From assembly GCA_017883605.1 (NCBI GenBank), contig JADGNH010000103.1, positions 1 to 7,069 on the forward strand: a DNA stretch of 7,069 bases, written 5' to 3'. Source of the stretch: Methanobacteriaceae archaeon (GTDB lineage: Archaea > Methanobacteriota > Methanobacteria > Methanobacteriales > Methanobacteriaceae). The position numbers were made by a program, and so were the translations under genes. Position 1 is the stretch's first letter. The number at the start of each line of letters is the position of its first letter. Below are positions 5,982-7,069 of this stretch, one piece after another. A model generated the notes under the pieces. That model searched no databases and was not told the origin of the DNA. It saw nothing but the letters and a program-made list of their open reading frames with translations.

Positions 5982-6707
5982 CTATCCTAAAATCCTCATC
6001 CTTTCTGCCAGTGGCACTGCCAGGTCCATGACATTTCCGTTCATGTAGGCTGAAACTGACATTATTACACTTCCGGGAATTACATAGGAAGGAGTTCCCC
6101 TTTTAACCAGGTAAACATTCTTGTTGCCTAAGGCAGCTCCCACCATGGCCCCGGCAACTACCCCTATACTTTCTATGTCTTCCACGGTTGCAGCTACCAC
6201 CGGGTCGTCTGTTTTATCTGAAACATATCCTACACCCGGTATTTTATGCACACCGTCTGTGATTCCTCCCCCAATGTCAGTCACACTATCCATGCCCTGG
6301 GCCGCCTGGATTACGGAGTTAGCCACTTTACTGACAAATGATTCACCGCCATAAGTGTCAAAAGCCACTATTATGGCGTCTGGATATCTATCCTGCCTTA
6401 TACGTGCTTCAGCATAGGATATTCCCTCCCCAGCGCCTTCGGGAGTTTCTGATATCCCTTCCAGGTCTCCCAGGTTTTCTGCGTTTTTGCGGAGAATTTC
6501 CACTATAGCGGAATTAACGGCTTCAAGGGTTGCATCAGGTACAAATGCACTTATAACCACATCATCTCCGGTAACGTTGGTCAAAGCAGCTTCATGTGCT
6601 CCGATTTTTATAAGTTGGGGAATGTCGTTTTCTATATTTTTTATGAGACTATTACTGCAGTATACATCGTTTCTGGAGATATCTGCACCAATAGAAGTTA
6701 TTTTCAC
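5982..6707 (-). CDS. Conserved-looking hypothetical protein, 241 residues
   Basis: I cannot name this protein. It is soluble-looking, with no signal peptide. The most motif-like part is central: a strand and turn AIIVAFDTYGGESFVSK (111-127), then TDIGGGITDGVHKIPGVGYV (143-162) and DKTDDPVVAATVEDIES (164-180). A Gly/Ala-rich hydrophobic stretch follows, IGVVAGAMVGAALG (181-194), which could be a buried helix or nucleotide-contacting loop. The segment VIPGSVIMSVSAYMNGNVMDLAVPLAERMRILG closes it. The clustering of Gly and Asp suggests an enzyme, but no catalytic class can be read. The start is GTG at 6707: an ATG one base pair earlier (6709-6707) runs straight into TGA, and GGTGAT sits three bases upstream of the GTG. 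A TATA-like box and a 28-bp inverted repeat lie in its leader. It precedes sucD with no T tract between, so a shared transcript is plausible but says little about function. Confidence 0.82.
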   Translation of the reverse strand: MKITSIGADISRNDVYCSNSLIKNIENDIPQLIKIGAHEAALTNVTGDDVVISAFVPDATLEAVNSAIVEILRKNAENLGDLEGISETPEGAGEGISYAEARIRQDRYPDAIIVAFDTYGGESFVSKVANSVIQAAQGMDSVTDIGGGITDGVHKIPGVGYVSDKTDDPVVAATVEDIESIGVVAGAMVGAALGNKNVYLVKRGTPSYVIPGSVIMSVSAYMNGNVMDLAVPLAERMRILG

Positions 6708-6710
6708 ATC

Positions 6711-6716
6711 ATCACC
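6711..6716 (-). promoter_or_regulatory. Ribosome-binding site that selects a GTG start
   Basis: On the - strand AGGTGAT-GAT-GTG: GGTGAT complements the 16S rRNA 3' end three bases before the GTG. The overlapping ATG is out of frame and gives ATG-TGA at once. The site therefore decides the GTG. Confidence 0.7.
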
Positions 6717-6730
6717 TGAAAAATTTTAAC

Positions 6731-6758
6731 ATAGCTTGATTGATAACAATCCAGCTAT
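6731..6758. promoter_or_regulatory. 28-bp inverted repeat at the promoter of the 241-residue gene
   Basis: Arms ATAGCTTGATTG (6731-6742) and CAATCCAGCTAT (6747-6758) pair at 11 of 12 positions (mismatch T6737/C6752) around an ATAA centre. It lies immediately downstream of a TATA-like box and 24 bp before the GTG, where transcription should begin. It could be an operator or a hairpin in the 5' leader; the sequence does not decide between them. Confidence 0.6.
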
Positions 6759-6760
6759 CA

Positions 6761-6771
6761 TGTATATTTTA
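6761..6771 (-). promoter_or_regulatory. TATA-like box of the 241-residue gene
   Basis: TAAAATATACA on the - strand. A start about 25 bp downstream would fall near 6740, giving a leader of about 33 bases that contains the ribosome site. Position and composition fit an archaeal promoter. Confidence 0.45.
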
Positions 6772-6796
6772 TTTAACTGAATTTGTGAGTAAATTT

Positions 6797-6920
6797 TTTT
6801 TTGGATTAATATAACTAATTATTTTTTGGCTTTAATGATAATTAATGAATTTTCCTGATTTTTGACAATTACTAATGGTTTTTTGGATTTAATGAAATTA
6901 ATGATTTTGCAGATTTTAAA
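6797..6920. repeat. Degenerate T6GG-headed repeats with paired TTAATGA motifs
   Basis: TTTTTTGG occurs at 6797-6804, 6822-6829 and 6879-6886. The second and third are followed by matching sequence: TTTAATGA then ATTAATGA, starting 10 bp apart at 6831/6841 and 9 bp apart at 6888/6897, then GATTTT. The two longer units are about 57 bp apart and look like an old tandem duplication. Confidence 0.5.
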
Positions 6921-6968
6921 ATTAATTGTATCTTGTGATGTATTATATTTTTCGGGAGGGAGTTAAAA

Positions 6969-6998
6969 ATGGTCAAACCTCTATTTATGAGATTTTAA
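6969..6998 (+). other. 9-codon ORF behind a strong ribosome-binding site
   Basis: ATG-to-TAA frame encoding MVKPLFMRF. GGGAGGGAG at 6954-6962 is the best anti-16S match in the window's spacers and sits 6-9 bases before the ATG; a TATA-like TATTATATTTTT lies at 6941-6952. It could be a leader peptide, the stump of a decayed gene, or chance. The box lies so close to the ATG that a start 25 bp downstream would fall at the ATG itself and exclude the ribosome site, which weakens the case. Confidence 0.25.
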
Positions 6999-7018
6999 AC
7001 TATTATGAACTTATTCTT

Positions 7019-7027
7019 AAAAAAAAA
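7019..7027 (-). terminator. Possible oligo-T terminator of a gene right of the window
   Basis: A9 on the + strand, so T9 on the - strand. It would end a leftward gene beginning beyond 7069. No such gene is visible, so this rests on the tract alone. Confidence 0.3.
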
Positions 7028-7069
7028 GATTTGTTTATTCAACTATAAATTTAATTTATGTAGTATATT

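Larger units (their letters stand above)
6708..7069. other. Gene-free AT-rich region, right end of window
   Basis: These 362 bases hold no ORF I can support as a normal gene. From left to right they contain the leader and promoter of the 241-residue gene with its 28-bp inverted repeat, the T6GG repeat block, a strong ribosome-binding sequence before a 9-codon ORF, and an A9 run. Whatever the right-hand elements serve probably lies beyond base 7069. Confidence 0.6.

Noticed and set aside
6794..6802. T9 run as a + strand terminator
   Set aside because: No + strand gene lies upstream of it in this region. It is better explained as part of the T6GG repeat block.

Overview
The window looks like chromosomal DNA from a methanogenic archaeon of the Methanobacteriales, most likely Methanobacterium-like. 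The family and genus are inferred, not proven. Support comes from a class I (mevalonate-pathway) HMG-CoA reductase of archaeal length, an archaeal TatD-type hydrolase, a lone succinyl-CoA synthetase alpha subunit as used in the incomplete reductive TCA cycle of methanogens, Shine-Dalgarno sites of the GGTGAT/GAGGT type, very AT-rich spacers, and runs of 7-9 T after genes, the usual euryarchaeal terminator.

Left part (1-1640, + strand): the 3' portion of aroE (shikimate dehydrogenase, start outside the window), then 60 bp later a TatD-family metal-dependent hydrolase. A T8 tract follows.

Middle (1641-2421, + strand): an AT-rich accessory island with a RelB/RelE-type toxin-antitoxin pair. The 54-residue antitoxin is intact. 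The toxin is split by a one-base frameshift near 2157, although both halves still read clearly as RelE family. Neither gene is given by simple long-ORF calling.

Right part (2422-6707, all - strand, listed from right to left in transcription order): an unidentified 241-residue conserved-looking protein with a GTG start, sucD, hmgA, an unidentified 148-residue beta-rich protein, and a five-helix VIT1/CCC1-like membrane protein. sucD ends in two T8 tracts, so hmgA is probably its own unit. No T tract separates the 241-residue gene from sucD, so those two may be co-transcribed.

The spacers are the least ordinary part. A 28-bp inverted repeat sits where transcription of the 241-residue gene should begin. 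A 30-bp imperfect tandem duplication containing a 16-bp palindrome lies before sucD. A 15-bp direct repeat with 35-bp period lies before hmgA. The last 360 bp carry T6GG-headed repeats with paired TTAATGA motifs about 10 bp apart and a strong ribosome-binding site in front of a 9-codon ORF. I see no RNA genes, CRISPR array or insertion sequence, and no clearly new multi-gene system. The frameshifted toxin locus and the promoter-proximal repeats are the things most worth checking.
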